Shown here in pieces: positions 1 to 8,375 of a stretch of 42,177 bases of DNA (position 1 is the stretch's first letter; each line of letters starts with the position of its first letter). Below the pieces are notes generated by a model, which did no database searches, was not told the DNA's origin, and worked only from the letters and a program-made list of their open reading frames with translations. The position numbers and the translations under genes are program-made. The stretch is from an uncultured Collinsella sp. (GTDB lineage: Bacteria > Actinomycetota > Coriobacteriia > Coriobacteriales > Coriobacteriaceae): assembly GCA_900540985.1 (NCBI GenBank), contig UQIC01000018.1, positions 1-42,177 of the forward strand, read 5' to 3'.

Positions 1-60
1 CGAGGCCGAGCGCAAAATGGATTCTAAAAAACACCTTGCCAAATAGGAGCGTCAGGACGC

Positions 61-101
61 AAGAAACCCCCGCCGCACGAAGTGCGCAGCGGGGGTTTCT
101 T
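61..101 (-). terminator. Intrinsic terminator after the opp operon
   Basis: A perfect 13-bp stem pairs 61-73 with 89-101. An inner 5-bp hairpin (74-78 with 82-86) sits in the loop. The outer arms begin AAGAAACCCCC, so either strand ends in TTTCTT and the element may work in both directions. It lies 60 bases past the oppF stop. Bases 1-60 show no gene that I can support. Confidence 0.8.
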
Positions 102-160
102 GCATGTCCGAGGACGTTCTGAAAAGTAACTTCAGGGCGGGCCCGGACGAGAAAAACCGA

Positions 161-1189
161 CTACAGGTCGATGTGCGATTCCTTGATCGGGAACGGCTCC
201 GCGAAGTGGCAGGCGCAGCAGTGGCCCGGGGCAACTTCCTTAAACTCAGGAAGCTTCTCGGAGCAGATGCCCTGCGCGATCGGGCAGCGCGTGTGGAAAC
301 GGCAGCCGGTCGGCGGATCCAGCGGCGACGGCGGATCGCCGGCGAGGATAATGCGCTTGCGGGTCTTCTGGATATCAGGATCGGGAACCGGCACGGCAGA
401 CAGCAGCGACTGCGTGTACGGATGGTGAGGCTCGCTGTAGAGCGTCTTCCAGTCCGAAACCTCGACCATCTTACCCAGATACATAACGGCAACGCGATCG
501 GAGATGTGCTGCACGACGGACAGGTCGTGGGCGATAAACAAATACGCGGTACCGAACTTGTCCTGCAGTTCCTTGAGCAGGTTCAAAACCTGAGCCTGAA
601 TGGATACATCCAGAGCGGAAACCGGCTCGTCGCAGATAATCAGCTTGGGCTTCAGCGCAAATGCGCGGGCAATGCCGACACGCTGACGCTGACCGCCCGA
701 GAACTCATGAGGATAGCGGTTAATGTGTTCGGGGTTCAGTCCGACAACGTCGAGAAGCTCACGGACACGCTCAATGCGCTCTTCCTTGGTGCCCACGCCG
801 TGAATGGTCATGGGCTCGGAGACAATCTCGCCGATGGTCATACGGGGATTCAGCGAAGCATAAGGATCCTGGAAGATAAACTGCATCTCGCGACGCATGT
901 CCTTGATCTCATGCTTGCTCATCTCGGCAACATCTTTACCCTGGAAGAACACCTTACCGGCGGTCGGCTTGGTTAGGCGCATGATGGTGCGACCCGTCGT
1001 GGACTTACCGCAACCAGACTCACCAACCAGACCAAAGGTCTCGCCCGGATAAATCTCGAACGAAATGTCATTTACTGCAGAGACGACACGCTTGGAGAAG
1101 CGCTTGGCGAACATGCCGGACTCAGCGGGGAACTCCTTAGAGAGGTGCTCGACCTTCAGCAGCGGAGTACGCTCGTTGGTATCTGCCAT
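161..1189 (-). CDS. oppF: Oligopeptide ABC transporter ATP-binding protein OppF
   Basis: This is the second nucleotide-binding subunit of an Opp/Dpp-type peptide importer. It hydrolyses ATP at the cytoplasmic face of the OppBC permease. The 342-residue product has a Walker A GESGCGKST near residue 58, a Q-loop, the ABC signature SGGQRQR, a Walker B ending in CDEP, and the C-terminal oligopeptide/dipeptide domain with a cysteine-containing stretch (GCRFHTRCPIAQGIC), typical of OppF/DppF. Length is normal. The ATG overlaps the last base of the oppD stop codon (TAATG), so translation is probably coupled. It is the last gene of the oppABCDF operon and is followed by a strong terminator. Substrate cannot be read from the sequence. 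The symbol follows gene order and could equally be dppF. Confidence 0.93.
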   Translation of the reverse strand: MADTNERTPLLKVEHLSKEFPAESGMFAKRFSKRVVSAVNDISFEIYPGETFGLVGESGCGKSTTGRTIMRLTKPTAGKVFFQGKDVAEMSKHEIKDMRREMQFIFQDPYASLNPRMTIGEIVSEPMTIHGVGTKEERIERVRELLDVVGLNPEHINRYPHEFSGGQRQRVGIARAFALKPKLIICDEPVSALDVSIQAQVLNLLKELQDKFGTAYLFIAHDLSVVQHISDRVAVMYLGKMVEVSDWKTLYSEPHHPYTQSLLSAVPVPDPDIQKTRKRIILAGDPPSPLDPPTGCRFHTRCPIAQGICSEKLPEFKEVAPGHCCACHFAEPFPIKESHIDL

Positions 1190-2280
1190 TACGCCTCGCC
1201 TCCCTTCTTGGAATCCTTGCGCGTACGGGACGTCTCAGGAGCGTTCTTGAGGAACTCGGGGTCACCAGAGTAGTGGCACGCAGAGTAATGACCAGACTCG
1301 GTGACAACGCGCTCGGGGCGCTGCTTGCGGCACTTGTCCGTCGCATAGGGACAACGAGGAGAGAAGACGCAGCCCTCAGGCAGGTTCATGAGCGAAGGCG
1401 GGTTGCCGTGAATCGGTGTAAGCGGCTTCTTCTCTTCGATGGCCTGCTCCGGGATGGAGCGGATAAGGCCCCAGGTGTAGGGGTGGCGACTCTCGTAGAA
1501 GATTTCCTCAGCAGTACCGAACTCGACGGGACGGCCGGCGTACATAACCATGATCTTATCGGCCATATCGGCAACGACACCCAGGTCATGGGTAATCATG
1601 ATGATGGCGTTGCCGTTCTTCTCCTGCATCTCCTGCATGAGCTCGATAATCTGAGCCTGAATGGTAACGTCCAGAGCCGTCGTGGGCTCGTCGGCAATCA
1701 GGATATCGGGATCGCAGGCAAGTGCCATAGCAATCATGACACGCTGACGCATACCGCCGGAGAACTGGTGCGGATACTCATTGACGCGCTTCTCGGGCTC
1801 AGGAATGCCAACGAGGTCCAAAAGCTCGGTGGCGCGCTTGAGTGCCTCCTGCTTGGAGTAGCCACGGTGCAGACGAAGGCCCTCGCCCACCTGCTTGCCG
1901 ATCTTATAGACCGGGTTCAAGGAGGTCATAGGATCCTGGAAGATCATCGCGATATCGTTACCGCGAATGTGCTGCATCTCTTCTTCGGTCATCTCGAGGA
2001 TAGAACGACCGCGATAGCGAACGTCGCCGCCCTCAATCTTTCCCGGAGGCATCGAGATGAGGCGCATAATGGTCATGGCGGTCACGGACTTACCGGAGCC
2101 GGACTCACCGACGACGCCCAGGGTCTCGCCGCGATCGAGCGTGTAGGAGACACCGTCGACAGCGCGAACGACGCCATCCTCGGTGTGGAAATACATCTTA
2201 AGGTCATCGACCTCGAGCAGATGCTGGCCCTCGGGAACCGGCTGGTCCTTCAGGTCCACATAGTTCTTGTTCTTCTTCAT
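1189..2280 (-). CDS. oppD: Oligopeptide ABC transporter ATP-binding protein OppD
   Basis: This is the first ATPase of the peptide importer and partners OppF. The 363-residue protein carries Walker A GESGSGKS, signature SGGMRQR, Walker B ILIADEP and the switch histidine in ITHDLG. The C-terminal Opp/Dpp domain has the cysteine-rich stretch CVFSPRCPYATDKC. A lysine/acid-rich C-terminal tail follows (about residues 345-363). The gene starts 2 bases after oppC ends and overlaps oppF by one base, which makes a tightly packed C-D-F block. The SGGMRQR form of the signature is usual for OppD, whereas OppF has SGGQRQR, and this supports the subunit assignment. Confidence 0.93.
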   Translation of the reverse strand: MKKNKNYVDLKDQPVPEGQHLLEVDDLKMYFHTEDGVVRAVDGVSYTLDRGETLGVVGESGSGKSVTAMTIMRLISMPPGKIEGGDVRYRGRSILEMTEEEMQHIRGNDIAMIFQDPMTSLNPVYKIGKQVGEGLRLHRGYSKQEALKRATELLDLVGIPEPEKRVNEYPHQFSGGMRQRVMIAMALACDPDILIADEPTTALDVTIQAQIIELMQEMQEKNGNAIIMITHDLGVVADMADKIMVMYAGRPVEFGTAEEIFYESRHPYTWGLIRSIPEQAIEEKKPLTPIHGNPPSLMNLPEGCVFSPRCPYATDKCRKQRPERVVTESGHYSACHYSGDPEFLKNAPETSRTRKDSKKGGEA

Positions 2281-2282
2281 TC

Positions 2283-3218
2283 TTATGCGTCCTTCATCTT
2301 GACGTCGAGGGCGTCGCGCAGACCGTCACCCAGCAGGGTGAAGGCGAGCACCGTCGAGAGAATTGCCAGACCGGGCATGATCATCATCCAGGGAGCAGTC
2401 AGAAGATACTGCTGACCGTCCTGAATCATGGAGCCCCACGAAGGCGTAGGCGGAATAACGCCCATGCCGAGGAAGGACAGAGCGGACTCGGTCAGAATGG
2501 CGCCACCAATGTTCATGGTCGCATAGACCACGATGGAGGCGACGGAGTTCGGAAAGATGTGACGCACGACGATACGAGCATCAGATGCACCCATCGCGCG
2601 CGCAGCGTCAACATAGTCGTTTTCCTTGACTGTCAAGATTGCAGAGCGGAAGACGCGCGCAATCGAAGGCCATCCGAGAATGCCGATGGCGATAAAGACG
2701 TTCTGAAGACCACGGCCGATAACGGCGATCATGGCGACGACGAACAGCACGTACGGGAACGCCAGGAAGATATCCGCGCAGCGCATGATGATCGTATCCC
2801 AGATGCCGCCGTAGAAACCGGCCAGAGCACCCATGACCAGACCAATCAGCGTGGAGATCGCAGTGGCCATAATACCGACGGAAAGCGAAACGCGTGCACC
2901 GTAGATAACGCGGACGAGAATGTCGCGACCAAGGGCGTCGGTGCCAAACGGGTGCTCTGCACACGGAGCCAGCAGCGACGTCTGGGCCATGGTGGTCGAG
3001 TCCGAAGCCGTCGGCGAACCGAGCCAGGGCTTAGCCCACAGATCTGCGGTCAGGGCAACCACAACGACGATGATGATCCAGCAGACACCGATAACGGCGA
3101 GCTTGTTCTTACGAAGACGCTTAAAAGCGTCGCCCCACAGCGTGCGGGACTTGGCGGGAGCAGATGCGGCCTTGGTGGCGGTAGCCTGCTCCTGAGACTG
3201 AGAATCAGTTTCCTGCAT
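2283..3218 (-). CDS. oppC: Oligopeptide ABC transporter permease OppC
   Basis: This is a membrane subunit that forms half of the translocation channel. The 311-residue protein has a cytoplasmic N-terminus rich in Gln/Ala/Ser (about residues 1-25), a first membrane helix near residues 40-60, a large external loop containing HPFGTDALGRDI (hallmark of OppC/DppC), and then five more predicted helices. The EAA-type loop that contacts the ATPase is visible as DAARAMGASDARIVVRHIFPN. Only 14 bases separate it from oppB and 2 from oppD. The start has a GGGAGG ribosome site just upstream, within the oppB-oppC gap. Confidence 0.93.
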   Translation of the reverse strand: MQETDSQSQEQATATKAASAPAKSRTLWGDAFKRLRKNKLAVIGVCWIIIVVVVALTADLWAKPWLGSPTASDSTTMAQTSLLAPCAEHPFGTDALGRDILVRVIYGARVSLSVGIMATAISTLIGLVMGALAGFYGGIWDTIIMRCADIFLAFPYVLFVVAMIAVIGRGLQNVFIAIGILGWPSIARVFRSAILTVKENDYVDAARAMGASDARIVVRHIFPNSVASIVVYATMNIGGAILTESALSFLGMGVIPPTPSWGSMIQDGQQYLLTAPWMMIMPGLAILSTVLAFTLLGDGLRDALDVKMKDA

Positions 3219-3232
3219 GAGACGTACCTCCC

Positions 3233-4270
3233 TTAGGCCTTATCCGACGGACCGCCAAGGCGGATGCGCGGGTCGAGGAATGCATAGCTAATGTCGACGA
3301 GCAGGTTGATCACCATGACGACGACGACGATGAGCGTAACTCCGCCCATAACGATGGGCCAGTCACGCATGCTAATGGCGCGATAGACCTCATAGCCGAT
3401 ACCGGGCCAGTTAAAGACCGTCTCGGTCAGGATGGCACCAGAAAGCATGCCGCCAAAGTCGACACCAATATAGGTAACGACAGGGATGAGTGCATTCTTA
3501 AGCGCGTGCTTGATGATGATCGCGCGATTGGAGAGACCCTTGGCCTTTGCCGTGCGGATGTAATCCTGGTTCATGACGTCAAGCAGCTGCGAGCGCATAA
3601 TGCGGGCGGCGTAAGCGGTCGAAACCGAAGCCAGCGTAATGGTCGGAAGCACATAGTGCATCCAATCCTGATACTGAGAGCTGGAACCGCCGGCACCCGA
3701 GATCGGCATGGAGAATGCACCGCCCGTGGCATCCTTGAGAATGACGCCAAAGAACAGCTGCAGCAACATACCGAGCCAGAAGGCCGGGACGGCAACGAGG
3801 ATCGACGTGGTGAGCGTTACCAAAATATCCCAGAAGGAATAACGCTTTACCGCCGAAATGATACCCGCACCGATGCCCATGATTGCCTCGAGCACAATAG
3901 CGCACGCGGCAAGTTTGACCGTATACGGATACTTCTGGGCAAAGATTTCCGTAACCGGCAGCTTGCGCTGATACGAATTGCCCAGATCGCCATGAAGCAG
4001 ACCGTCCATGTAATACAAGTAACGGTCCACGAGCGACGTTTGAACGGGGTCGCCGTTCTCGTCAAGGATCGCGTTGCCGTCCTCGTCCGACTGGACCAGG
4101 TGATAGCGGACGCGAAGCTGAAGCTCCACCTCGGGGGACAGAGCCTTGTCTCCACCGATCAGCTTGATCGGATCTCCCGGCACGATATTCTGGAGGGCGA
4201 ACAGAATCAACGTAACGCCCAAAAATACCGGGATGAACTGAAGCACACGTTTAACGATGTACTTACCCAT
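3233..4270 (-). CDS. oppB: Oligopeptide ABC transporter permease OppB
   Basis: This is the second channel-forming membrane subunit, in the OppB/DppB family. The N-terminus MGKYIVKRVLQFIPVFLGV is the typical first helix, followed by the family motif IVPGDP. The EAA loop reads RTAKAKGLSNRAIIIKHALKN. At 345 residues it is slightly long. The external loop after helix 1 (about residues 50-90) carries an acidic insertion with SDEDGNAILDENGDP that I do not recognise as standard. The ribosome site is AGGGGAG four bases before ATG. A stem-loop separates the gene from oppA upstream, so it is probably expressed at a lower level than the binding protein. Confidence 0.92.
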   Translation of the reverse strand: MGKYIVKRVLQFIPVFLGVTLILFALQNIVPGDPIKLIGGDKALSPEVELQLRVRYHLVQSDEDGNAILDENGDPVQTSLVDRYLYYMDGLLHGDLGNSYQRKLPVTEIFAQKYPYTVKLAACAIVLEAIMGIGAGIISAVKRYSFWDILVTLTTSILVAVPAFWLGMLLQLFFGVILKDATGGAFSMPISGAGGSSSQYQDWMHYVLPTITLASVSTAYAARIMRSQLLDVMNQDYIRTAKAKGLSNRAIIIKHALKNALIPVVTYIGVDFGGMLSGAILTETVFNWPGIGYEVYRAISMRDWPIVMGGVTLIVVVVMVINLLVDISYAFLDPRIRLGGPSDKA

Positions 4271-4300
4271 ACCACTCCCCTATCTAGGGATTAACCTAAA

Positions 4301-4330
4301 TGGGATGCCGATCGCCAGACCGGCATCCCA
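4301..4330 (-). terminator. Stem-loop between oppA and oppB, probably an attenuating terminator
   Basis: A perfect 10-bp stem, TGGGATGCCG (4301-4310) paired with CGGCATCCCA (4321-4330), has a 10-base loop. On the minus strand it is followed by ATTTAGGTTAA, a poor T-tract. It is therefore likely a leaky terminator or a 3' stabiliser that gives more oppA mRNA than permease mRNA. Such elements are common after binding-protein genes. Confidence 0.6.
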
Positions 4331-4426
4331 AAATTACCATCAGCCAGTTTACCCCAGGTTAGGGAGAACTGTATGTTTCCCATGAGGTCTACGTAAATAC
4401 TTGACCCTCACGGAAGCTGCAAACTC

Positions 4427-6103
4427 TTAGGCGAGCTCAGCGGTACCCAGCTCGGCGTGCTTCTGCGGATCGACATAGAGGTGCTTGATGCGATCGGAGC
4501 CGACGATGGTGTGCGTGTAGAACATCACCGGGATGACCGGGCAGTCGGCAGCGACCATTGCGTCGGCCTCCTGCATCTTAGCGACGCGCTCTTCGTCGTC
4601 AACCGTGGTACGGGCCTCGTCGACCTTGGCGTCGAACTCGGGGTTGCTGTAACCAGAGCGGTTGTCGCCACCAAGGGAGTCGGAGTGGAACAGCGGATAC
4701 AGGAAGTTGTCCATGATCGGGTAGTCGGCAATCCAGCCCAGACGACCGAACTGATAGTTAAAGTTCTGATACTGCTCGAGCAGGGCAGACCACTCGGGGG
4801 TATCGGAGACAGCGGTAACGCCAACCTTGGCGAGGTCGCCGATGATGGACTCCATAATCTCCTTGTGGCCACCGTCCTGGTTGTAGGACAGAGTCACGCT
4901 AATGCCACGATCGCCGTTAGCGCCAGCGGGAGCGACCTTGTCGAGGTACTCGTTAGCCTTGTCGACGTCGTAGACGCAGAACTCCCATGCGCCCTCCTTG
5001 TAACCATCGATGCCCGGAGGAACAATACCGTCGGCGGGGGTACGGGTACCCTTGAAGATGGTCTTGCAGATGGCCTCACGGTTGATGGCCAGGGAGATAC
5101 CCCTGCGCAGGTCGGCGTTGTTGAACGGCTCGGCCGTGTTGTTGCAGGTCAGGTAGTAGGTGGAAGGCTCGGCGCCGAGCAGCATACGTTCGCCGTCGCC
5201 CATGGTGTAGCCGTCCTTGGACACGCCGCGATCCTTCTTGGCGGCGTCAATCTGAGCAACGGGAACGTCGCAGACATCGAGGTTACCGGCCTGGAACTCC
5301 TTGTAAGCGGTCTCCATGTCCTTGATGACCTGGAAGTGGATGCCATCGATCTTGGCCTTGTCGCCATAGTAATCGTCGAACTTCTTGACGTTGATCTCCT
5401 GGCCATCCTCCCACTTGCCGTCCATCATGAACGGGCCGTTACCGACCGGGGCAAGGTAGAAGCTCTTGACATCGGACTCGGCGCACTCGGGAACCGGGGC
5501 CAGGGCCGGGTGAGAAGCGACGAAGGGGAAGTCGGCGTAAGCGGAAGACAGCTTGACGACGAGGGTCTCATCGTCGGGGCAAGTAACACCGCTGAGCTCG
5601 GTAGCGTTACCGGCAAGCAGGTCGTCATAGCCCTCGACCATGGAAAGGTGATAGGAGACCTCGGAAGGGCCATACTCGGTAGCGATGGCCGACTTGGTGT
5701 TGACCAGACGCTCCCAACCGAGCTTGAAGGACTTGGAGGTAACATCGTCGCCGTTGTGGAACTTGGCCTTCTTGATCTTGAAGGTGAACTCGGTGGCGTC
5801 GTCATTGGCCTCGAAGGACTCGCAAGCCAGCGGAACGATCTCGCCCTTCTCGGCGTCATAAGAGGTCAGAGCGTCAAAGAGCTGGTACTCGACCTGAGTG
5901 CCCTGGTCCTCCTGGACATTGTAGGGGTCGATGCAGACCGGGTTGTTGATGTAGAAGTTCAGCGTCGAACCGGACTCAGAACCGGAAGCGTCGCCGCCCT
6001 TCTTGCCACATGCGGCAAGAAAAGCCATGGAGCTCGCAGCAAGGGTGCCGCCGACAAAGGCGCGACGACCCATAACGGGCTGGTGGAACATAGAATCAGC
6101 CAT
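4427..6103 (-). CDS. oppA: Peptide-binding lipoprotein OppA (Tat-type signal)
   Basis: This is the extracellular solute-binding protein (SBP family 5) that delivers peptides to OppBC. The start is placed at the ATG at 6103, because AAGGAGG lies five bases before it. An upstream in-frame ATG at 6151 has no such site. The 558-residue protein begins with a twin-arginine motif (GRRAFV, residues 12-17), a short hydrophobic stretch and a lipobox LAAC with Cys32, so it is a predicted Tat-exported lipoprotein. The rest fits SBP_bac_5: YQLFDALTSYD, then FTFKIKKAKFHNGDDVTSKSF, and LRRGISLAINREAIC. It is first in the operon, followed by a stem-loop. Substrate is unknown. Confidence 0.92.
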   Translation of the reverse strand: MADSMFHQPVMGRRAFVGGTLAASSMAFLAACGKKGGDASGSESGSTLNFYINNPVCIDPYNVQEDQGTQVEYQLFDALTSYDAEKGEIVPLACESFEANDDATEFTFKIKKAKFHNGDDVTSKSFKLGWERLVNTKSAIATEYGPSEVSYHLSMVEGYDDLLAGNATELSGVTCPDDETLVVKLSSAYADFPFVASHPALAPVPECAESDVKSFYLAPVGNGPFMMDGKWEDGQEINVKKFDDYYGDKAKIDGIHFQVIKDMETAYKEFQAGNLDVCDVPVAQIDAAKKDRGVSKDGYTMGDGERMLLGAEPSTYYLTCNNTAEPFNNADLRRGISLAINREAICKTIFKGTRTPADGIVPPGIDGYKEGAWEFCVYDVDKANEYLDKVAPAGANGDRGISVTLSYNQDGGHKEIMESIIGDLAKVGVTAVSDTPEWSALLEQYQNFNYQFGRLGWIADYPIMDNFLYPLFHSDSLGGDNRSGYSNPEFDAKVDEARTTVDDEERVAKMQEADAMVAADCPVIPVMFYTHTIVGSDRIKHLYVDPQKHAELGTAELA

Positions 6104-6202
6104 GCCATCCTCCTTATGAGATAGGACAAAGAAATGTTCAGTCGGACACATGTCGAGACAATCCGATCCGAACCATCAAAACGCCGCCCGCTGCTATGGC
6201 TG

Positions 6203-6231
6203 GTTATGCACAACAGGCCAACGTTTTGCAA
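6203..6231 (-). promoter_or_regulatory. Candidate promoter of the opp operon
   Basis: On the minus strand TTGCAA (6226-6231), a 17-base spacer and CATAAC (6203-6208) match the -35/-10 consensus at 4 of 6 positions each. The candidate lies about 100 bases before the oppA start. The octamer AACGTTTT (6220-6227, plus-strand reading) overlaps its -35 side. The same octamer occurs in front of gap and satA. The rest of 6104-6344 shows no gene. Confidence 0.35.
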
Positions 6232-6344
6232 TACAGTAGCGCATTTTATGCACGATTTGGGGCTAATTCCGGTTAAAGGTCGAGAATTTCTTTAGTTAGG
6301 CGCAGTATGTGGTGATATTCTGGCTCTGTTACAAGTCTGTAAAC

Positions 6345-6376
6345 AAAAAGGGCCCCGCACATGCGGGACCCTTTTC
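6345..6376 (-). terminator. Intrinsic terminator of secG
   Basis: On the minus strand GAAAAGGGTCCCGC pairs with GCGGGGCCCTTTTT around an ATGT loop, with one G-U pair, and ends in a run of T. It lies about 20 bases past the secG stop. Confidence 0.85.
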
Positions 6377-6396
6377 AAACGTATATACGCCAATGC

Positions 6397-6651
6397 TTAG
6401 TAGCCAACGATGCCCTGCGGGAAGAAGAACATGCACAGCACGACGCACACGGCAAACACGACAGCCATGATGACGGTCAGGCGGTCGAGGTTCTGCTCCA
6501 TAACGCCTGTGGCAGAGCTGGAGTTATACAGCGAGCTAGCGATCATATCCGAAACGCCGGTACCCTTACCGGAATGCATCAGGACGAGAATCGTCAGCGC
6601 CACGGCAGAGACAGCCCAAACGACAAACAGAAGAATCTGAAACGGACCCAT
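6397..6651 (-). CDS. secG: Preprotein translocase subunit SecG
   Basis: This is a small membrane subunit of the SecYEG channel and assists protein export. The 84-residue protein has the SecG plan: helix 1 (about residues 4-25), a cytoplasmic loop with HSGKGTGVSDM, which matches the conserved glycine-rich loop of the family, and helix 2 (about residues 58-78). The ribosome site AAGGAG lies seven bases before ATG. In actinobacteria secG normally follows tpiA. Here gpmI and a terminator come between, so secG probably has its own promoter in 6652-6755, although I see no convincing -35/-10 pair there. Confidence 0.9.
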   Translation of the reverse strand: MGPFQILLFVVWAVSAVALTILVLMHSGKGTGVSDMIASSLYNSSSATGVMEQNLDRLTVIMAVVFAVCVVLCMFFFPQGIVGY

Positions 6652-6717
6652 AGATAAGCTCCTTAATAGAACAGTTCAAACTCCAGTACTGTACCACAAC
6701 CCTCAGCACTCCCCTAC

Positions 6718-6748
6718 CTGCCATTTGGGGGCGGGTTAGAAATGGCAG
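6718..6748. repeat. Inverted repeat between the gpmI terminator and secG
   Basis: A perfect 9-bp inverted repeat, CTGCCATTT (6718-6726) and AAATGGCAG (6740-6748), has a 13-base spacer. No T-run follows on either side in the right place, so it is not a normal terminator. It could be an operator or leader hairpin for secG. Confidence 0.4.
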
Positions 6749-6754
6749 AAATAC

Positions 6755-6791
6755 CAAAAAAGGGGGTTGCCCGATTGTGGACAACCCCCTT
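6755..6791 (-). terminator. Intrinsic terminator of the gap-pgk-tpiA-gpmI operon
   Basis: AAGGGGGTTG (6760-6769) and CAACCCCCTT (6782-6791) form a perfect 10-bp stem. On the minus strand it runs straight into TTTTTT. It lies 25 bases past the gpmI stop. Confidence 0.93.
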
Positions 6792-6816
6792 ACTAGAAAA
6801 CGGTATTTGTTTTCTC

Positions 6817-8370
6817 TTAGGCCTCGGTGGCGAGCACGCGACCCGTCATCTCGGCGGAAGGCTCAATACCAGCCATGGTGAGCATGGTCGGAGCGATATC
6901 GGAAAGACGGCCGTCCTCGATACCGGTGAGCTGTGCCTTCTCATCAACAATGATGAACGGCACACGGTTGGTGGTGTGAGCCGTGAACGGATGCTTGGAA
7001 CCGTCGGAAGCAACGTCAAACATGTGATCGGCGTTGCCGTGATCGGCGGTAATCAGCGCAAAGCCGCCCTTAGCGAGAATCGCCGGGACAACCTTGGACA
7101 GGGCATCGTCAACAGCCTCGACGGCCTTAACGGCAGCGTCGAAAACACCGGTGTGACCAACCATGTCGCAGTTCGCGAAGTTCACGATGTAGAAATCAGC
7201 GCGATCCTCGTTAATAGCGGCGACGAGCTTCTCGGTAACCTCGGGAGCGCTCATCTCAGGCTGCAGATCGTAGGTAGCGACCTTGGGGGAAGCGACGAGC
7301 ACGCGCTCCTCGCCCTCCTTGGGCTCCTCGATGCCGCCGTTGAGGAAGAACGTCACGTGGGCGTACTTCTCGGTCTCGGCGGTGTGCAGCTGCTTCAGGC
7401 CATTGGCGGCGATAACGTCGGCCAGAACGTTCTCGGGGAACGTCTTGGGGAAAGCGACCTCGACGTCAAACGTCGGGTCGTACTCGGTCATCGTCACAAA
7501 GTGCGAAAGCTTGATCTGCTCGCGCTCAAAGCCGTCGAACTCCTTGTCCGTGAACACGCGGGTCATCTGACGAGCGCGGTCGGGACGGAAGTTGAAGAAG
7601 ATGGCCGCGTCGCCCTCGTGGATGCCCTCGTTGTGGGCAGCGAAGGGCTCGACGAACTCGTCGCCGCGCGGATCCTTCTCGTAGTAGGCCTTGATACCGG
7701 CAACAGGGTCGACATCGGCATCGGACGCGTTGACCATGACGTCGTAGGCGCGCTGGATGCGCTCCCAACGATTATCGCGGTCCATAGCCCAATAACGGCC
7801 CGAGACGGTGGCAACGCGAGCGTCGCAACCGGTCTCCTCGGAGATCTTAGCCAGGAAGGCGCAGAACTCACTCATGTAACCGGCACCGGACTGCGGGTCG
7901 ACGTCGCGGCCATCCATGAAGGCGTGGACGCGAACGGTCTTGACACCATGCTCGGCAGCCATCTTGACCAGAGCCTCGACGTGGTTCATGTGGGAGTGAA
8001 CGCCGCCAGGGCTCATAAGGCCCATAAGGTGAAGAGTCTTGCCCTCGGCCTTGACATCGTCCATAGCCTTGACGAAAACCTCGTTCTTGGCGATGGAGCC
8101 GTCCTTGATGGCATTGTTGATGCGCGAAAGCTCCTGGAACACGATGCGGCCGGCACCGATGTTGAGGTGACCCACCTCGGAGTTGCCCATCTGGCCGTCG
8201 GGAAGGCCCACGTCCTCGCCCGAAGCGCCGAGCGTGGTGTGCGGGTACTGAGCGTACAGGCTATCAAGGAAGGGCGTCTTGGCAGCGGCGACGGCGTTCT
8301 CGCCATCGGCCGGAGCCAGGCCGCAGCCGTCCATGATGATCAGGAGTGCAGGAAGATGACGCTGTGCCAT
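6817..8370 (-). CDS. gpmI: 2,3-bisphosphoglycerate-independent phosphoglycerate mutase
   Basis: This enzyme interconverts 3- and 2-phosphoglycerate in the cytoplasm, using two Mn ions and a phosphoserine intermediate. The 517-residue length is normal. Visible motifs are the metal-binding IIMDGCG (Asp14), the nucleophile loop MGNSEVGHLNIGAGR (Ser64), the substrate-binding HAFMDGRDVDP, FFNFRPDRARQ, and the second metal cluster ITADHGNADHM. The gene follows tpiA by five bases and closes the glycolytic operon. Inclusion of the cofactor-independent mutase with gap-pgk-tpiA is more typical of Firmicutes than of other Actinobacteria. Confidence 0.96.
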   Translation of the reverse strand: MAQRHLPALLIIMDGCGLAPADGENAVAAAKTPFLDSLYAQYPHTTLGASGEDVGLPDGQMGNSEVGHLNIGAGRIVFQELSRINNAIKDGSIAKNEVFVKAMDDVKAEGKTLHLMGLMSPGGVHSHMNHVEALVKMAAEHGVKTVRVHAFMDGRDVDPQSGAGYMSEFCAFLAKISEETGCDARVATVSGRYWAMDRDNRWERIQRAYDVMVNASDADVDPVAGIKAYYEKDPRGDEFVEPFAAHNEGIHEGDAAIFFNFRPDRARQMTRVFTDKEFDGFEREQIKLSHFVTMTEYDPTFDVEVAFPKTFPENVLADVIAANGLKQLHTAETEKYAHVTFFLNGGIEEPKEGEERVLVASPKVATYDLQPEMSAPEVTEKLVAAINEDRADFYIVNFANCDMVGHTGVFDAAVKAVEAVDDALSKVVPAILAKGGFALITADHGNADHMFDVASDGSKHPFTAHTTNRVPFIIVDEKAQLTGIEDGRLSDIAPTMLTMAGIEPSAEMTGRVLATEA

Positions 8371-8375
8371 ATGTC

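Noticed and set aside
1..60. The end of another gene at the left edge
   Set aside because: Sixty bases are too few, and no frame reaching the edge shows a recognisable protein end.
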